Part shown: positions 8,334 through 16,858 of the stretch, one piece after another
Layout: each line of letters starts with the position of its first letter
Position numbering within the stretch: position 1 is the first letter of the stretch
Assembly: GCF_900111685.1 (NCBI RefSeq)
Contig: NZ_FOHX01000007.1
Coordinates: 235,986-299,985 of the forward strand
Source of the DNA: Nonomuraea wenchangensis
Lineage (GTDB): Bacteria; Actinomycetota; Actinomycetes; Streptosporangiales; Streptosporangiaceae
Direction: 5' to 3'
DNA: 64,000 bases
Program-made: the position numbers and the translations under genes
The notes under the pieces: model-generated
What the model was told of the DNA's origin: nothing
Databases searched by the model: none
Seen by the model: only the letters and a program-made list of their open reading frames with translations

Positions 8334-10145
8334 TCACGGCCAGTAGGGGGCGAGGAGGTCGAACTTGTTCGGCAGGCGGAGCTGGTAGCGGACGTCGTCC
8401 AGGTCGTAGAGCGACTGGAACTCGCGCGGCAGGTACAGGTCGTACAGCTTGGCCTTGGTCGCGGAGGAGCCGGCGGCGTCGAGGATGGCGTTGGCCGTCG
8501 TGCGGCCGGCCTCGTTGCCGCCCTCCATGGTGGCCAGGTTGATGTTGTTGCGGACGTAGTCGGCGGCCAGGTAGAAGTTCGGGATCCGGGTGGTGGACTC
8601 GGGGCGGTTCGCCCACGAGCTCGGCGAGTTGATCAGCAGGGGCTCGTCGTTGGCCGCCGCCGGGGTGCCCTCGCCGGTGATGGCGGGGTCGACGAACCAG
8701 CTGTGGACGAGCGAGTCCGGCAGCAGCTGGTCTCCGTTGGGGGTGACGGCGCGGACCTGGGCCAGCACCTCCTGGACGATCTGCTGCCTGGTGCACTGCT
8801 TGGCGGTCTTGCCGAACAGGATGCCCGGTGAGTTCCAGTCGGACAGGTCGAGCGACAGGCAGTCCTTCGCGACGCCGTCGCCGTACGTGGCGGGGAAGTC
8901 GGTGGCCCAGAACTGGGCCTGGCTGATCGAGGTGAGCGCCCACGGGGTGCCGGCGTAGACGAGATGGCCCTCGGCGATCGGCCTGGGCTCCTTCAGGTAG
9001 ATCATGACGCCGTTCATCCAGTCTGTCTCCAGGTGGCTCAACCTGGCCAGCTGGGGGTCGGCGGACTTCATCGCGCTCGACAGGATGGGCGTGAGACGCT
9101 CGACGGGCATCGCGGCGACGTAGTGGTCGGCGGTGACGGTGCCGGCGGCGCCGGTGGGGTCGGTCACCCGGGCGCCGGTGATCCGGCCGCCGCTGTAGTC
9201 GAAGCCGGTGGCGGTCCAGCCGACCTTGAACTGGACGCCGAGCCCGGTCAGGTAGTTGATCCAGGGGTCGAGCCACACGTCGTTGGACGGGCCGTTGAGC
9301 ACCTGGTCGGGCGGACCGTACGGGCCGAGCCCGAGGGCGCTGTAGAGGAGCGCCTCGAACATCATGGCGATCGTGCGGGTGTTGGCCCGATCGGGCTGGG
9401 CTGCCACGAGGGAGGCGGTGAACATCCTCGACAGCAGTTCGCGGTACTCGGCGGACATGATGTCGGCCTTGGTGAAGTCGGAGAAGCTCATGTTCTCCCA
9501 CTGGCCGAGCTTCCTGCGGGGACCGCTGGTGATGAACGTGATCATCTTCGACAGGAAGAAGTTCACCTGGGTGAGCGGGATGGAGGTGCCCGCGATGAGC
9601 GCGCTGCGTAAGTAGTCCTGGATGGCTTCCGGGGTGAGCCCGCCGCCGAGCTGGCTGGGGATGGGGACGCGCAGGAACTTCTTCCGGTAGGCGATGGCCG
9701 TGAGGCTGGCGGCGACCAGGTTGTCGCGCACGGTGCCGGAGCCGAACGGGATGCGGCTCATCGTGTCCGGCAGGTTCTGGTAGAAGCCGGGGAAGAACCG
9801 GAAGCCGTGCTCGCCGGGCAGGTCCTTGCGCCCGCCGGCGGCGGTGCCGGGCACGGGGATGCTCCTGGACTTGCCGCCGAGGACCTTGCGCTCGTACACG
9901 GTGACCTCGAAGCCGCGCTCGGCCAGCTCGTGGGCGGTGCTCAGACCTCCCATGCCGGCTCCGAAGACCGCCACCTTGCGGCCGGTGACGCTGGCCTTGA
10001 GGAGGGTGGGGGCGGCCGCTCTGGCGCCTTCCGCGGCCCATAGCGGCCCGGTCGCCGCTCCCGCGGCGGTGGCCAGCGCGCCGGTGACGAACCTTCGCCG
10101 GTTGATCCCGCTCTGACCGTTGTCGTGGATCTCCTGCTCTGCCAT
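8334..10145 (-). CDS. Tat-exported FAD-dependent oxidoreductase (HpnE/phytoene-desaturase-like)
   Basis: Flavoprotein amine-oxidase/carotenoid-desaturase superfamily, 603 aa. The N-terminus carries a Tat signal (NRRRFVTGALATAAGA), then the FAD-binding Rossmann motif VAVFGAGMGGLSTAHELAE and the GGKSRS segment typical of hydroxysqualene dehydroxylase/desaturase enzymes. Near the C-terminus NFYLAADYVRNNINLATMEG closes the FAD site. The ATG at 10145 has GGAGG 7 nt upstream; an in-frame upstream start is less likely. Squalene- or carotenoid-type substrates are a guess. Export with a bound flavin is consistent with Tat. A candidate TetR operator lies 27 bp before the start. Confidence 0.85.
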   Translation of the reverse strand: MAEQEIHDNGQSGINRRRFVTGALATAAGAATGPLWAAEGARAAAPTLLKASVTGRKVAVFGAGMGGLSTAHELAERGFEVTVYERKVLGGKSRSIPVPGTAAGGRKDLPGEHGFRFFPGFYQNLPDTMSRIPFGSGTVRDNLVAASLTAIAYRKKFLRVPIPSQLGGGLTPEAIQDYLRSALIAGTSIPLTQVNFFLSKMITFITSGPRRKLGQWENMSFSDFTKADIMSAEYRELLSRMFTASLVAAQPDRANTRTIAMMFEALLYSALGLGPYGPPDQVLNGPSNDVWLDPWINYLTGLGVQFKVGWTATGFDYSGGRITGARVTDPTGAAGTVTADHYVAAMPVERLTPILSSAMKSADPQLARLSHLETDWMNGVMIYLKEPRPIAEGHLVYAGTPWALTSISQAQFWATDFPATYGDGVAKDCLSLDLSDWNSPGILFGKTAKQCTRQQIVQEVLAQVRAVTPNGDQLLPDSLVHSWFVDPAITGEGTPAAANDEPLLINSPSSWANRPESTTRIPNFYLAADYVRNNINLATMEGGNEAGRTTANAILDAAGSSATKAKLYDLYLPREFQSLYDLDDVRYQLRLPNKFDLLAPYWP

Positions 10146-10171
10146 GGGGCGGCCTCCGCTCACCGTTAGCT

Positions 10172-10191
10172 AACCGACACGGCTGTTGGTT
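10172..10191. promoter_or_regulatory. Candidate TetR operator, site 1
   Basis: AACCGAC (10172-10178), 6-nt spacer, GTTGGTT (10185-10191): a 20-bp inverted repeat with one mismatch between arms, just upstream of the FAD oxidoreductase start. The same 7-6-7 architecture recurs at 10910-10929. On the minus strand a TTGACA (10232-10227) at the end of the tetR gene could be the -35 element of this gene's promoter. Confidence 0.6.
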
Positions 10192-10228
10192 CAGCTAGGC
10201 GAGACGATGAACCCGTGGATCACTTCTG

Positions 10229-10858
10229 TCAAGCGGTGAATGTGCGCCCAGGCGTTTGGGACAGGCCGTTCCACAGCACGAGCATGGCGGCGTCGACGAG
10301 GCGCTCGCGCGGCATCGACGGGTTTCTCGCCCACCACTGGGCGAGGCCGTCGGTGCCGGAGAGGAGCAGCTCGACCACGGCGTGCGCGGTGTCGCTGTCG
10401 GGGTCGAGGCCGAGGTTGCGCAGGTCGCGCGCGAGCATCACGGCGACCGAGCGGGTGCGGGTCTCGCAGATGCCCCAGCGCACCGCCTTGATCTCGGGGT
10501 CGTTCTCGTCGGTGTGGTCGAACAGCAGGCGGCGCGCGTCGGGCCGGTCCTCTGAGAAGCTGAAATAGGCGTCGAGCGTGGCGCGCAGCCGCCGGCCCGG
10601 CGAGCCGGTGCCGGTGATGCGGGCGCCGATGTGCTCGACCAGCCGCGCGTTCTGCTCCTGCAGGACCGTGATCAGCAGGACCCGCTTGGACGGGAAGTGG
10701 TCGTAGAGCACCGAGCGGGTGACCCCGGCCGCGGCCGCGATCTCCTCCATGGCGGTCGCGTGGTAGCCGCGGGAGGCGAAGACCTCCAGGGCCGCCTCGG
10801 TGATGCGGGCCCGGCGGGCCGAGCCGCGCATGCGTTTCTTCGGCTCCTGGATCGCCAT
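10229..10858 (-). CDS. TetR/AcrR family transcriptional regulator
   Basis: Repressor of 209 aa. The N-terminal HTH covers about residues 18-62 (ITEAALEVFASRGYHATAME, then AGVTRSVLYDHFPSKR), followed by an all-helical ligand domain. It lies between two FAD-enzyme genes. It is divergent from the GGR-like oxidoreductase at 10948 and upstream of the Tat-exported one, and near-identical inverted repeats flank it at 10172-10191 and 10910-10929. This supports control of both neighbours and itself. The inducer is unknown. Confidence 0.93.
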   Translation of the reverse strand: MAIQEPKKRMRGSARRARITEAALEVFASRGYHATAMEEIAAAAGVTRSVLYDHFPSKRVLLITVLQEQNARLVEHIGARITGTGSPGRRLRATLDAYFSFSEDRPDARRLLFDHTDENDPEIKAVRWGICETRTRSVAVMLARDLRNLGLDPDSDTAHAVVELLLSGTDGLAQWWARNPSMPRERLVDAAMLVLWNGLSQTPGRTFTA

Positions 10859-10882
10859 GCCCGGCAGCCTACCCCCGACCCG

Positions 10883-10929
10883 TTGACGCCGCGCCTCTCC
10901 GAGGCATAGAACCGACGCTAGAGTCGGTT
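10883..10929 (+). promoter_or_regulatory. Promoter and candidate TetR operator, site 2
   Basis: A -35 TTGACG (10883-10888) is separated by 17 nt from ATAGAA (10906-10911), or by 18 nt from TAGAAC. Overlapping and following the -10 is a perfect inverted repeat AACCGAC (10910-10916), 6 nt, GTCGGTT (10923-10929). A repressor bound here would block the promoter of the gene at 10948 and possibly the divergent tetR. Confidence 0.62.
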
Positions 10930-10947
10930 AGCGCGCCGGGAGGCCCG

Positions 10948-12276
10948 ATGCCAGAGCACGCAGACGTCGTCATCGCCGGAGCGCGCTGCGCGGGTTCCGC
11001 CACCGCGGCCGCCCTGGCGCGGCGCGGGGTCAGGGTGATCGCGGTGGATCCGGCGCGATTCCCGTCCACCACGGTCTCCACCCACCTGCTCTTCGCCTCG
11101 GGCGTCGCCGAGCTGGCCAGGACGGGCGCGCTGGAACGCGTCGAGAAGATCGGCGCGCCGAAGCTCTCCCGTGCCTTCGTCGGCGGCCCCGGCCACGCCG
11201 CCGCCGGCGGCTACACGCCCATCGACGGCATCGACTACGGCATGTGCGTGCGCAGGACCGCGCTGGACGCGGCTCTCGTCGACACGGCCCGCGCGGCCGG
11301 CGCCGAGGTCAGGGAGGGCCACCGGGTCGTCGACCTCCTGTGGGAGGGAGGCCGGGCGGTGGGCGTGAAGGTCAGCGAGCGCGGCGGCCGCGAGTACGAG
11401 ATCCGCGCCAACCTGGTCGTCGGCGCGGACGGCCGTCGCTCGACCGTCGCCCGCCTGGTCGGCGCCGAGCAGCCCCGGCTGTCCCACGCCAACGGCCGGG
11501 CCTGTTACTACGCCTACTACGAGGACCCGCGTGAGGAGTGGCGCACCACGGCGGCGATGTGGCTGACGGGACGGGAGCTGGGCAACGCCTTCCCCTGCGA
11601 CGGCGGGCTGTCGATGGTGCTGCTGATGCCGCCGGCCGAGCGGGCCGCGGACTTCCGGGGAGACCTGGAGGCGGAGTTCACTCGGACCGTCGGGCTCGTT
11701 CCGGGGCTGGCCCAGCGCCTGGAGGGGTGCACCAGGGCGACGAAGATCGTCAGCTCCGCGACGCACCCGTCGTACTTCCGCACCTCGGCGGGCCCCGGCT
11801 GGGCGCTGGTCGGCGATGCGGGGCACTTCAAGGACCCGGTCACGGCGCAGGGCATCCGCGACGCCGTGAAGTTCGGGCGGCTGCTGGGCGAGCGGGTCGC
11901 CGGCGTGGTGGACGATCCCGCGGCCCTCGACGAGGCGACGGCCGACTGGGAACGGTCGCGCGACCGGCAGTGCCTGATCATGTATCACTGGACGAACCTG
12001 CTCGGGCGCGGCGACGGGCTCGCGTACGTGCAGATCGAGCTGCTGCGCGGGCTGACCGAGGGGCCGCAGGGGGTGCGCCGGATCCTTGAGGTCTACTCCA
12101 GGATCCGGGACCCGCGCGAGACGCTGGCGATGGGCGGCATGGTCAAGGCCGTCGCGCGCGCCCTGCGCGGCAACCCGGGCGCCCGCCTGTCGGTGCTGAA
12201 GGCGACGGGCGAGGCGCTGCGCGAGATGGCCGGCCACCACGACGAGGCCAAGCGGCTGCTCCACCCGGCCTTATGA
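10948..12276 (+). CDS. FAD-dependent oxidoreductase, geranylgeranyl-reductase/monooxygenase-like
   Basis: Class A flavoprotein of 442 aa. It shows the Rossmann motif DVVIAGARCAGSATAAALA, a central NLVVGADGRRSTVARLVG (the DG motif of flavin hydroxylases) and the second FAD motif WALVGDAGHFKDPVTAQGI. This combination occurs in p-hydroxybenzoate-hydroxylase-like enzymes and geranylgeranyl reductases. GGGAGG lies 4 nt before the ATG. The gene is divergent from TetR and its promoter overlaps a candidate operator. It may act on the same lipid or aromatic compound as the oxidoreductase at 8334, but this is inference from shared regulation. Confidence 0.85.
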   Translation: MPEHADVVIAGARCAGSATAAALARRGVRVIAVDPARFPSTTVSTHLLFASGVAELARTGALERVEKIGAPKLSRAFVGGPGHAAAGGYTPIDGIDYGMCVRRTALDAALVDTARAAGAEVREGHRVVDLLWEGGRAVGVKVSERGGREYEIRANLVVGADGRRSTVARLVGAEQPRLSHANGRACYYAYYEDPREEWRTTAAMWLTGRELGNAFPCDGGLSMVLLMPPAERAADFRGDLEAEFTRTVGLVPGLAQRLEGCTRATKIVSSATHPSYFRTSAGPGWALVGDAGHFKDPVTAQGIRDAVKFGRLLGERVAGVVDDPAALDEATADWERSRDRQCLIMYHWTNLLGRGDGLAYVQIELLRGLTEGPQGVRRILEVYSRIRDPRETLAMGGMVKAVARALRGNPGARLSVLKATGEALREMAGHHDEAKRLLHPAL

Positions 12277-12313
12277 GGCCGGTCACGCGCGCCGGGCGCC
12301 GGCACCCGCGCGG

Positions 12314-12360
12314 CCCGGCAGCGGGCGCCGGGAGTTCGCGCGTCCGGCCTGATCAGGCCG
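12314..12360. terminator. Hairpins between convergent genes
   Basis: CCCGGC (12314-12319) pairs with GCCGGG (12327-12332) across a 7-nt loop. A perfect 16-bp palindrome, CGGCCTGATCAGGCCG (12345-12360), spans the stop codon of the minus-strand SRPBCC gene. Either could end transcription from one or both sides. Confidence 0.4.
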
Positions 12361-13066
12361 CCGGGACGGCCCTGGACCACCAGGCGGTCCAGCGTGCATC
12401 CAGGGCCGCGAACTCCTCGTCCGTCTGCCCGTACGTGGTCAGCACCATCATGGCGACCCCCTCGGGGTGGACCGCGGCGGGCGGGGTGTGGGCGACCACG
12501 AGCAGGCCGTCGCCCCAGCCGTCGACGGTGAGGCCGAGCTGGCGATCCGTGCGGTACCAGACCGTGCCCGCGAGCGGCTCGCCGGTGGGAGCGGCGTGCT
12601 CGTACGGGGCGCCGGGGGCGAGGCCGGTGAGCGCGGCCAGGCCGGCGGCCGCCAGGGGCGGGGCGGCGCCGGAGCCCGAGAGGAAGACGGTGCGCCGGTC
12701 GGCGCCTGGATGGCGCTCCAGGGCGAACCTGAGCTGGTGGATGAAGGTGACCCAGCCCTCGTTGACGTCGTCGTAGTAGGAGTCCCACTCGGCGTCGCCG
12801 CTGAGCGGGGCGCGGGTCATGCGCAGGTGGGTGCGGCCCTCGCCGGCGTCGGTCAGCTCGAACCTGTCGCCGCCCTGGACCTCCACCCGGTGTTCCTCGG
12901 GCGACTCGGTGGCCTGCTGGGCGTAGATGAGCTCGATCTCCTTGTCGAGGCCGTCGAAGTGCCAGCCGTGCCAGCGCCGGATGAGCTCCGGGTCGCGCAG
13001 CGCCCGCCACACCTCCTCGACCGGTGCGGAGATGGTGACCTCCACGGTGAACCGCTCGTCTGTCAT
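12353..13066 (-). CDS. SRPBCC (AHSA1-like) domain protein
   Basis: START/Bet v1-fold protein of 237 aa. The N-terminus reads FTVEVTISAPVEEVWRAL, followed by RRWHGWHFDGLDKEI, the classic opening of activator-of-Hsp90-like SRPBCC proteins. GWVTFIHQLRFALE is the long C-terminal helix of the fold. A second, less obvious domain (residues about 150-230) follows; it may be a degenerate repeat. It lies 51 nt downstream of an ArsR-type regulator on the same strand, a pairing seen in many actinobacteria. Its ligand is unknown. Confidence 0.8.
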   Translation of the reverse strand: MTDERFTVEVTISAPVEEVWRALRDPELIRRWHGWHFDGLDKEIELIYAQQATESPEEHRVEVQGGDRFELTDAGEGRTHLRMTRAPLSGDAEWDSYYDDVNEGWVTFIHQLRFALERHPGADRRTVFLSGSGAAPPLAAAGLAALTGLAPGAPYEHAAPTGEPLAGTVWYRTDRQLGLTVDGWGDGLLVVAHTPPAAVHPEGVAMMVLTTYGQTDEEFAALDARWTAWWSRAVPAA

Positions 13067-13117
13067 CGAAACTCCTGCGGGATGGGGGGACCTCCGCCGT
13101 CGGGCGCGGGGAGGGAG

Positions 13118-13759
13118 TCAGCCGGCCGGCTCCGCGCGCGGGGCGGGATGGCCGCCGGCGGTGAGGCGGTAGGGCCTGCCGCCGGGGGTGTCGTAGCGCG
13201 CCGCGAGGCGTGAGACGGCCTCGGCGAGCTCGTCGGTGAAGCGGTGCACGTCGCCCGGCTCGGCGAAGCGCACGTCGGCCTCCAGCGTGAAGGTCAGCAG
13301 GCGGACGCCCTGCCGGTCGGCCTCCGCCGCCATCCGGGTCACCTCGCGGACGGTGCCCGCGGCGACCTCGACCAGGTGCTCGGCGGCGTGCCGGTCGGCG
13401 ATGCGGGTGAAGCCGGCGTCGACCCCGGCGGGGGTGAGCGCGGCGGGGGTGGGCGCGGCGGGGGTGGGCGCGGTGGGGGTGAGCACGGCGGGGTCGACGA
13501 GGAAGGCTTTGGCGGTGGCGCGCATCACCCGCTCGACGCAGCCGCGGCGGCGGCGCTCCTCGACGAGCTCGATCAGCTCCTCCTGCTCCAGCACTTTCAG
13601 GTGGTAGCCGACCCGCTGGCGGGGCTGGCCGAGCTCGGCCGCGAGCTGGACCGCCGACGCCGGCTCGCGGAGGCGGGCGAGGAGCTGTCTGCGGATGGGC
13701 GTCAGGGCGACGCGCAGGCGCTCGGGCTCGTCCATGAGCGACATCTCGGTGGCGGCCAT
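13118..13759 (-). CDS. ArsR-like helix-turn-helix regulator with Pro/Ala/Thr linker
   Basis: Winged-HTH regulator of about 213 aa. The DNA-binding part includes LRVALTPIRRQLLARL, ELGQPRQRVGYHLKVLEQEE and IELVEERRRRG. A low-complexity linker of five-residue repeats (TPAAP, TPAAL) separates it from an alpha/beta C-terminal domain. ATG 13759 is favoured; a TTG at 13795 is in frame, but its first bases (TTGACA) look more like a -35 element. It is the first gene of a two-gene unit with the SRPBCC protein, which it probably regulates. Confidence 0.75.
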   Translation of the reverse strand: MAATEMSLMDEPERLRVALTPIRRQLLARLREPASAVQLAAELGQPRQRVGYHLKVLEQEELIELVEERRRRGCVERVMRATAKAFLVDPAVLTPTAPTPAAPTPAALTPAGVDAGFTRIADRHAAEHLVEVAAGTVREVTRMAAEADRQGVRLLTFTLEADVRFAEPGDVHRFTDELAEAVSRLAARYDTPGGRPYRLTAGGHPAPRAEPAG

Positions 13760-13845
13760 GAGGTGATCGAACCATTGGACAGTATTTTTTGTCAATTGCG
13801 CGCCAGCGGTGGGAGCCTGGCGGCTGCTCGGCGAGGCTCAGCGGC

Positions 13846-14760
13846 TCACCTGACGCGTCCCCTCGGCTTGAGGCGGATGCCGGGCAGGACGGGCGCGGGG
13901 AGCGGGGCGCCGTCGAACCCCTCGACGACGCCGAACCCCTCGCCCTCCGCCCATTCCTTCCTGAAGGCCGCGATCTCGTCGTGCGAGCGGCCCACGAAGT
14001 TCCACCACATGACGATCTCCTCGCCGAACGGGGCGCCGCCGACGAGCAGCACCCGCCCGCGCCCGGCCAGCCTCAACCCGGCCCGCCCCGGCGGCAGGTA
14101 GGCCAGCGGACCCCGTTCCAGGCCCTCGACCTCGCCGTCGAGCAGCAGCAGCCCGTGCTCGAACCCGGGATCGAGCGGCACCTCGCCCGTGCCGTCCACC
14201 GCGATCTCCGCGCCGGTCAGCGGGGTGCGGGCGGTGGCGGGGGAGACCGCACCGCCCAGGGAACCCATGATCACCGTGGCGGCGAACCCGGGGCCCTCCA
14301 GCACCGGCAGCTTCGCGTGGTGCTCGAAGGAGGGCGCGTCGGCGCGGTGCTCCTCGGGCAACGCCACCCAGAGCTGCACCCCGTGCAGGGTCGTCTCGGC
14401 CGACTCCTCGGAGTGGGAGATGCCGCGGCCGGCGGTCATGAGGTTGAGCTGACCGGGGCGTACGCGCTGGAGGCTGCCCAGGCTGTCGCGATGCAGCACC
14501 TCGCCGGCGAGCAGCCAGGTGACGGTCTGCAGGCCGGTGTGCGGGTGGGGCGGCACGCGCATGGCGGTCACCTCGGGGCCGTAGGCGTCGAGGAAGCACC
14601 AGGCGCCGATCATGCGCCGCCGGGCGCCGGGAAGGGTCCTGCTCACGGACATCGCGCGCGGCCCGCCCAGCGGCACCGCCCGCCCCTCCAGCAGCTCGCC
14701 GCCCGCGCCGGGCTCACCGGCGCAGCGGATCTCCCGCGGTTCACGCTCCAGGTTGCTCAC
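13846..14760 (-). CDS. Pirin family protein
   Basis: Bicupin of 304 aa. The N-terminal cupin carries the metal ligands in VPPHPHTGLQTVTWLLAGE and later GRGISHSEES, as in YhhW/pirin. The C-terminal half (MWWNFVGRSHDEIAAFRKEW) matches pirin_C. Some bacterial pirins act as quercetinases or interact with central-metabolism enzymes; the substrate here is unknown. The gene stands alone, downstream of the metallo-hydrolase gene on the same strand with a 43-nt gap. Confidence 0.92.
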   Translation of the reverse strand: MSNLEREPREIRCAGEPGAGGELLEGRAVPLGGPRAMSVSRTLPGARRRMIGAWCFLDAYGPEVTAMRVPPHPHTGLQTVTWLLAGEVLHRDSLGSLQRVRPGQLNLMTAGRGISHSEESAETTLHGVQLWVALPEEHRADAPSFEHHAKLPVLEGPGFAATVIMGSLGGAVSPATARTPLTGAEIAVDGTGEVPLDPGFEHGLLLLDGEVEGLERGPLAYLPPGRAGLRLAGRGRVLLVGGAPFGEEIVMWWNFVGRSHDEIAAFRKEWAEGEGFGVVEGFDGAPLPAPVLPGIRLKPRGRVR

Positions 14761-14803
14761 CCTCGCACTGTACGTCCGGCCGCCGCGTCGCCGGGTCGTA
14801 CGG

Positions 14804-15925
14804 TCAGCCCAGGGTCTCCCACCAGCCGTCCACCGCCGGAGCCGCGGCGGCGTCCACGAGCTCGCCGGGACGCGGCACGACGATGGAGACCTCGCGCGCC
14901 TTCGCCTCCCGCCACAGCCGGTCCACCGGCTCCGCCCATGGGTGCAGCGCCAGCGTGAACGACGCCCAGTGCACCGGCAGCAGCAGCTTCCCGCCCAGGT
15001 CGAGGTGGGCGTTGACGGCCTCCTCCGGGTTCATGTGGATGTCCGGCCAGGCGGGGCTGTAGGCGCCGATGGGCATGAGCGTCAGGTCGAACGGCCCGTG
15101 CGCCGCCCCGATGCCCCGGTAGCCCTCGAAGTAGCCGGAGTCGCCCGCGTAGAACACCCGCTTGTTCGCGCCCGCCACCACCCACGACCCCCACAGGGTG
15201 TCGTTGCGGCGCAGGGACCGCCCCGAGAAGTGCCGGGCCGCCGTGGCGACGAAGCGCAGCCCCGCCACCTGGGCCTCCTCGTCCCAGTCCAGCTCGATGA
15301 TCCGGTAGGCCGGCACGCCCCACCGCTCCAGGTGCGCCCCGATGCCCAGGGGCACCAGGAACGGCGCCTTCTGCGTCCGGACGAGCGACCGGACGGTCGC
15401 CAGGTCCAGATGGTCGTAGTGGTCATGGGAGATCGCGATGGCGTCGACCTGCGGCAGGTCGCCGATCGCGACCGGCAGGGGGTGGAGCCGCTTGGGGCCG
15501 ACGAGCTGGGACGGCGAGACGCGCCGGCTCCACACCGGGTCGAACAGCACCCGCCTGCCCTCGATCTCCACCAGCGTCGAGGCGTGGCCGTACCAGACGA
15601 CGCGCAGCCCGTCGGCGGGCGCCGGCCCGGTCGGCGGCACGCGCAGCGGCAGCGGGCCGGCCGGACGGCGCTGCTCCTTGTTCTTCGCCATCTCGCCCAG
15701 CAGGCCGACCGGCGGGGTGTTCATGACGTGGGTCGGCTCGGGCATCGAGTTGTAGAAGGAGCCGTCCCTGAACTGCTTCGAGCGCTGGATGCGCCCCGCC
15801 CGCTCCGGGCCGGACTCCAGCGGGCGTACCCCCAGCTCCGCCGGCACGTTGCGCACCACCCATCCGGCCGCCGCCAGGACGGCGCCGCCCGCCAGGATCC
15901 TCCGTGCCGTCCGCATTCCCGCCAT
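14804..15925 (-). CDS. Metallo-beta-lactamase-fold hydrolase, NAPE-PLD/UlaG-like
   Basis: Zinc hydrolase of 373 aa. An N-terminal hydrophobic segment (ARRILAGGAVLAAAGWVV) suggests a membrane anchor or signal. The metal site is AISHDHYDHLD (HxHxDH), with further ligands in FYAGDSGYFEGY and LLPVHWASFTLALHPW. The arrangement, including MNTPPVGLLGEM upstream of the core, matches N-acylphosphatidylethanolamine phospholipase D-like enzymes. The ATG at 15925 has GGGGAG 8 nt before it; a GTG at 15934 is closer than usual to that site. A stable hairpin lies in the leader. Confidence 0.88.
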   Translation of the reverse strand: MAGMRTARRILAGGAVLAAAGWVVRNVPAELGVRPLESGPERAGRIQRSKQFRDGSFYNSMPEPTHVMNTPPVGLLGEMAKNKEQRRPAGPLPLRVPPTGPAPADGLRVVWYGHASTLVEIEGRRVLFDPVWSRRVSPSQLVGPKRLHPLPVAIGDLPQVDAIAISHDHYDHLDLATVRSLVRTQKAPFLVPLGIGAHLERWGVPAYRIIELDWDEEAQVAGLRFVATAARHFSGRSLRRNDTLWGSWVVAGANKRVFYAGDSGYFEGYRGIGAAHGPFDLTLMPIGAYSPAWPDIHMNPEEAVNAHLDLGGKLLLPVHWASFTLALHPWAEPVDRLWREAKAREVSIVVPRPGELVDAAAAPAVDGWWETLG

Positions 15926-15958
15926 CGCCCACACTCCCCTGGAAATCGGTCATCACAT

Positions 15959-16020
15959 ACCGGGACGGGGTCCCGGTGTTCCCCTCCGTACGATATATCG
16001 CGACGCTTCTTCGCGCGTCG
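15959..16020. promoter_or_regulatory. Leader hairpins and palindrome upstream of metallo-hydrolase gene
   Basis: ACCGGGAC (15959-15966) and GTCCCGGT (15970-15977) form a perfect 8-bp stem with a GGG loop. CGATATATCG (15991-16000) is a perfect palindrome that may hold the -10 of the minus-strand promoter. CGACGC/GCGTCG (16001-16006, 16015-16020) forms another hairpin that could terminate transcription from the right. The roles are inferred from position. Confidence 0.35.
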
Positions 16021-16034
16021 GACACCCCGTCGGC

Positions 16035-16769
16035 TCAGGGCTTCCCGTCGCCGCGTGGCCTCTCCGTCGCGGGCGCGCGGCCGGGGAACGGCCACGGGTT
16101 GGGGCGGCAGCGGCCCAGCGACTTCGACTGCTGCGTCATCACCGGGGCCGGCCGCCCGGGGCCGGGACAGGGCCGGTGGTCGTGGCCGAGTGCGTGCCCG
16201 ACCTCGTGGCTGATGAGATAGCTGCGGTACGCGGCCAGATCGCCCTTGTACTGCGGGACGCCGACCGCCCAGCGCAGGGCGTTGATGATCGAGCGGCGGC
16301 CGTTCCAGCACGACAGCTCGCCGCCGGTGCGGAGGGGCCGGCACTCACGGGTCGTCTTCTCGGGGCTCGACAGGGCCACCCGGACCCGTACCGGGCCGCG
16401 GTCCACCCGCTGGAAGCGGGCCCAGCCGCGGACGTCGTTCAGGATGCGGTGCACCTGGGCGGCGAACTCGCGCGGCCCGAACGGCAGGCCACGCTCGACC
16501 TCCACCAGGTAGCGCACCGGCCGGCCGCGGCCGGGTCGCGGGGGCGCGCCGCCGGGGACGACGGCGTACGAGCCGGAGGCCGCGTACGGCACCTGGACCG
16601 CGGGCGGCGGCTCCGCCCGGCGCGGGCGCGGGGGCGGGCGGGAGGGAAGGCGTGCGGGCGGCGGCACGGGCCGGATCGAGGGCCGGGCCGGTGGGTCCGC
16701 GCCGCATCCGGCGGCGAGCAGCAGCCCGGCCAGCACGAACGGCGTCATCAGCGGTGCGATGCGCGGCAT
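16035..16769 (-). CDS. DUF3152 secreted zinc-peptidase-like lipoprotein
   Basis: Exported protein of 244 aa with lipobox LLAAGC near residue 20, then a Pro/Arg-rich linker (about 28-60). The DUF3152 domain (about 75-235) contains the metzincin-like zinc motif SHEVGHALGHDH, several cysteines (ECRPL, LSCWNG, RPCPG) likely in disulfides, and PVMTQQSK, which corresponds to the Met-turn region. It is probably a cell-surface protease-like protein; activity is not established for the family. The ATG at 16769 begins the lipoprotein signal; the frame is open further upstream without signal features. Confidence 0.88.
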   Translation of the reverse strand: MPRIAPLMTPFVLAGLLLAAGCGADPPARPSIRPVPPPARLPSRPPPRPRRAEPPPAVQVPYAASGSYAVVPGGAPPRPGRGRPVRYLVEVERGLPFGPREFAAQVHRILNDVRGWARFQRVDRGPVRVRVALSSPEKTTRECRPLRTGGELSCWNGRRSIINALRWAVGVPQYKGDLAAYRSYLISHEVGHALGHDHRPCPGPGRPAPVMTQQSKSLGRCRPNPWPFPGRAPATERPRGDGKP

Positions 16770-16858
16770 CTCGGTCCCCCACGAAACGCGACGGTGGGGA
16801 GGAAACCGATCATACGCTGGGCAAACGGACAGCTCAGGGGGAGGGGTGGCCCCGGCCG

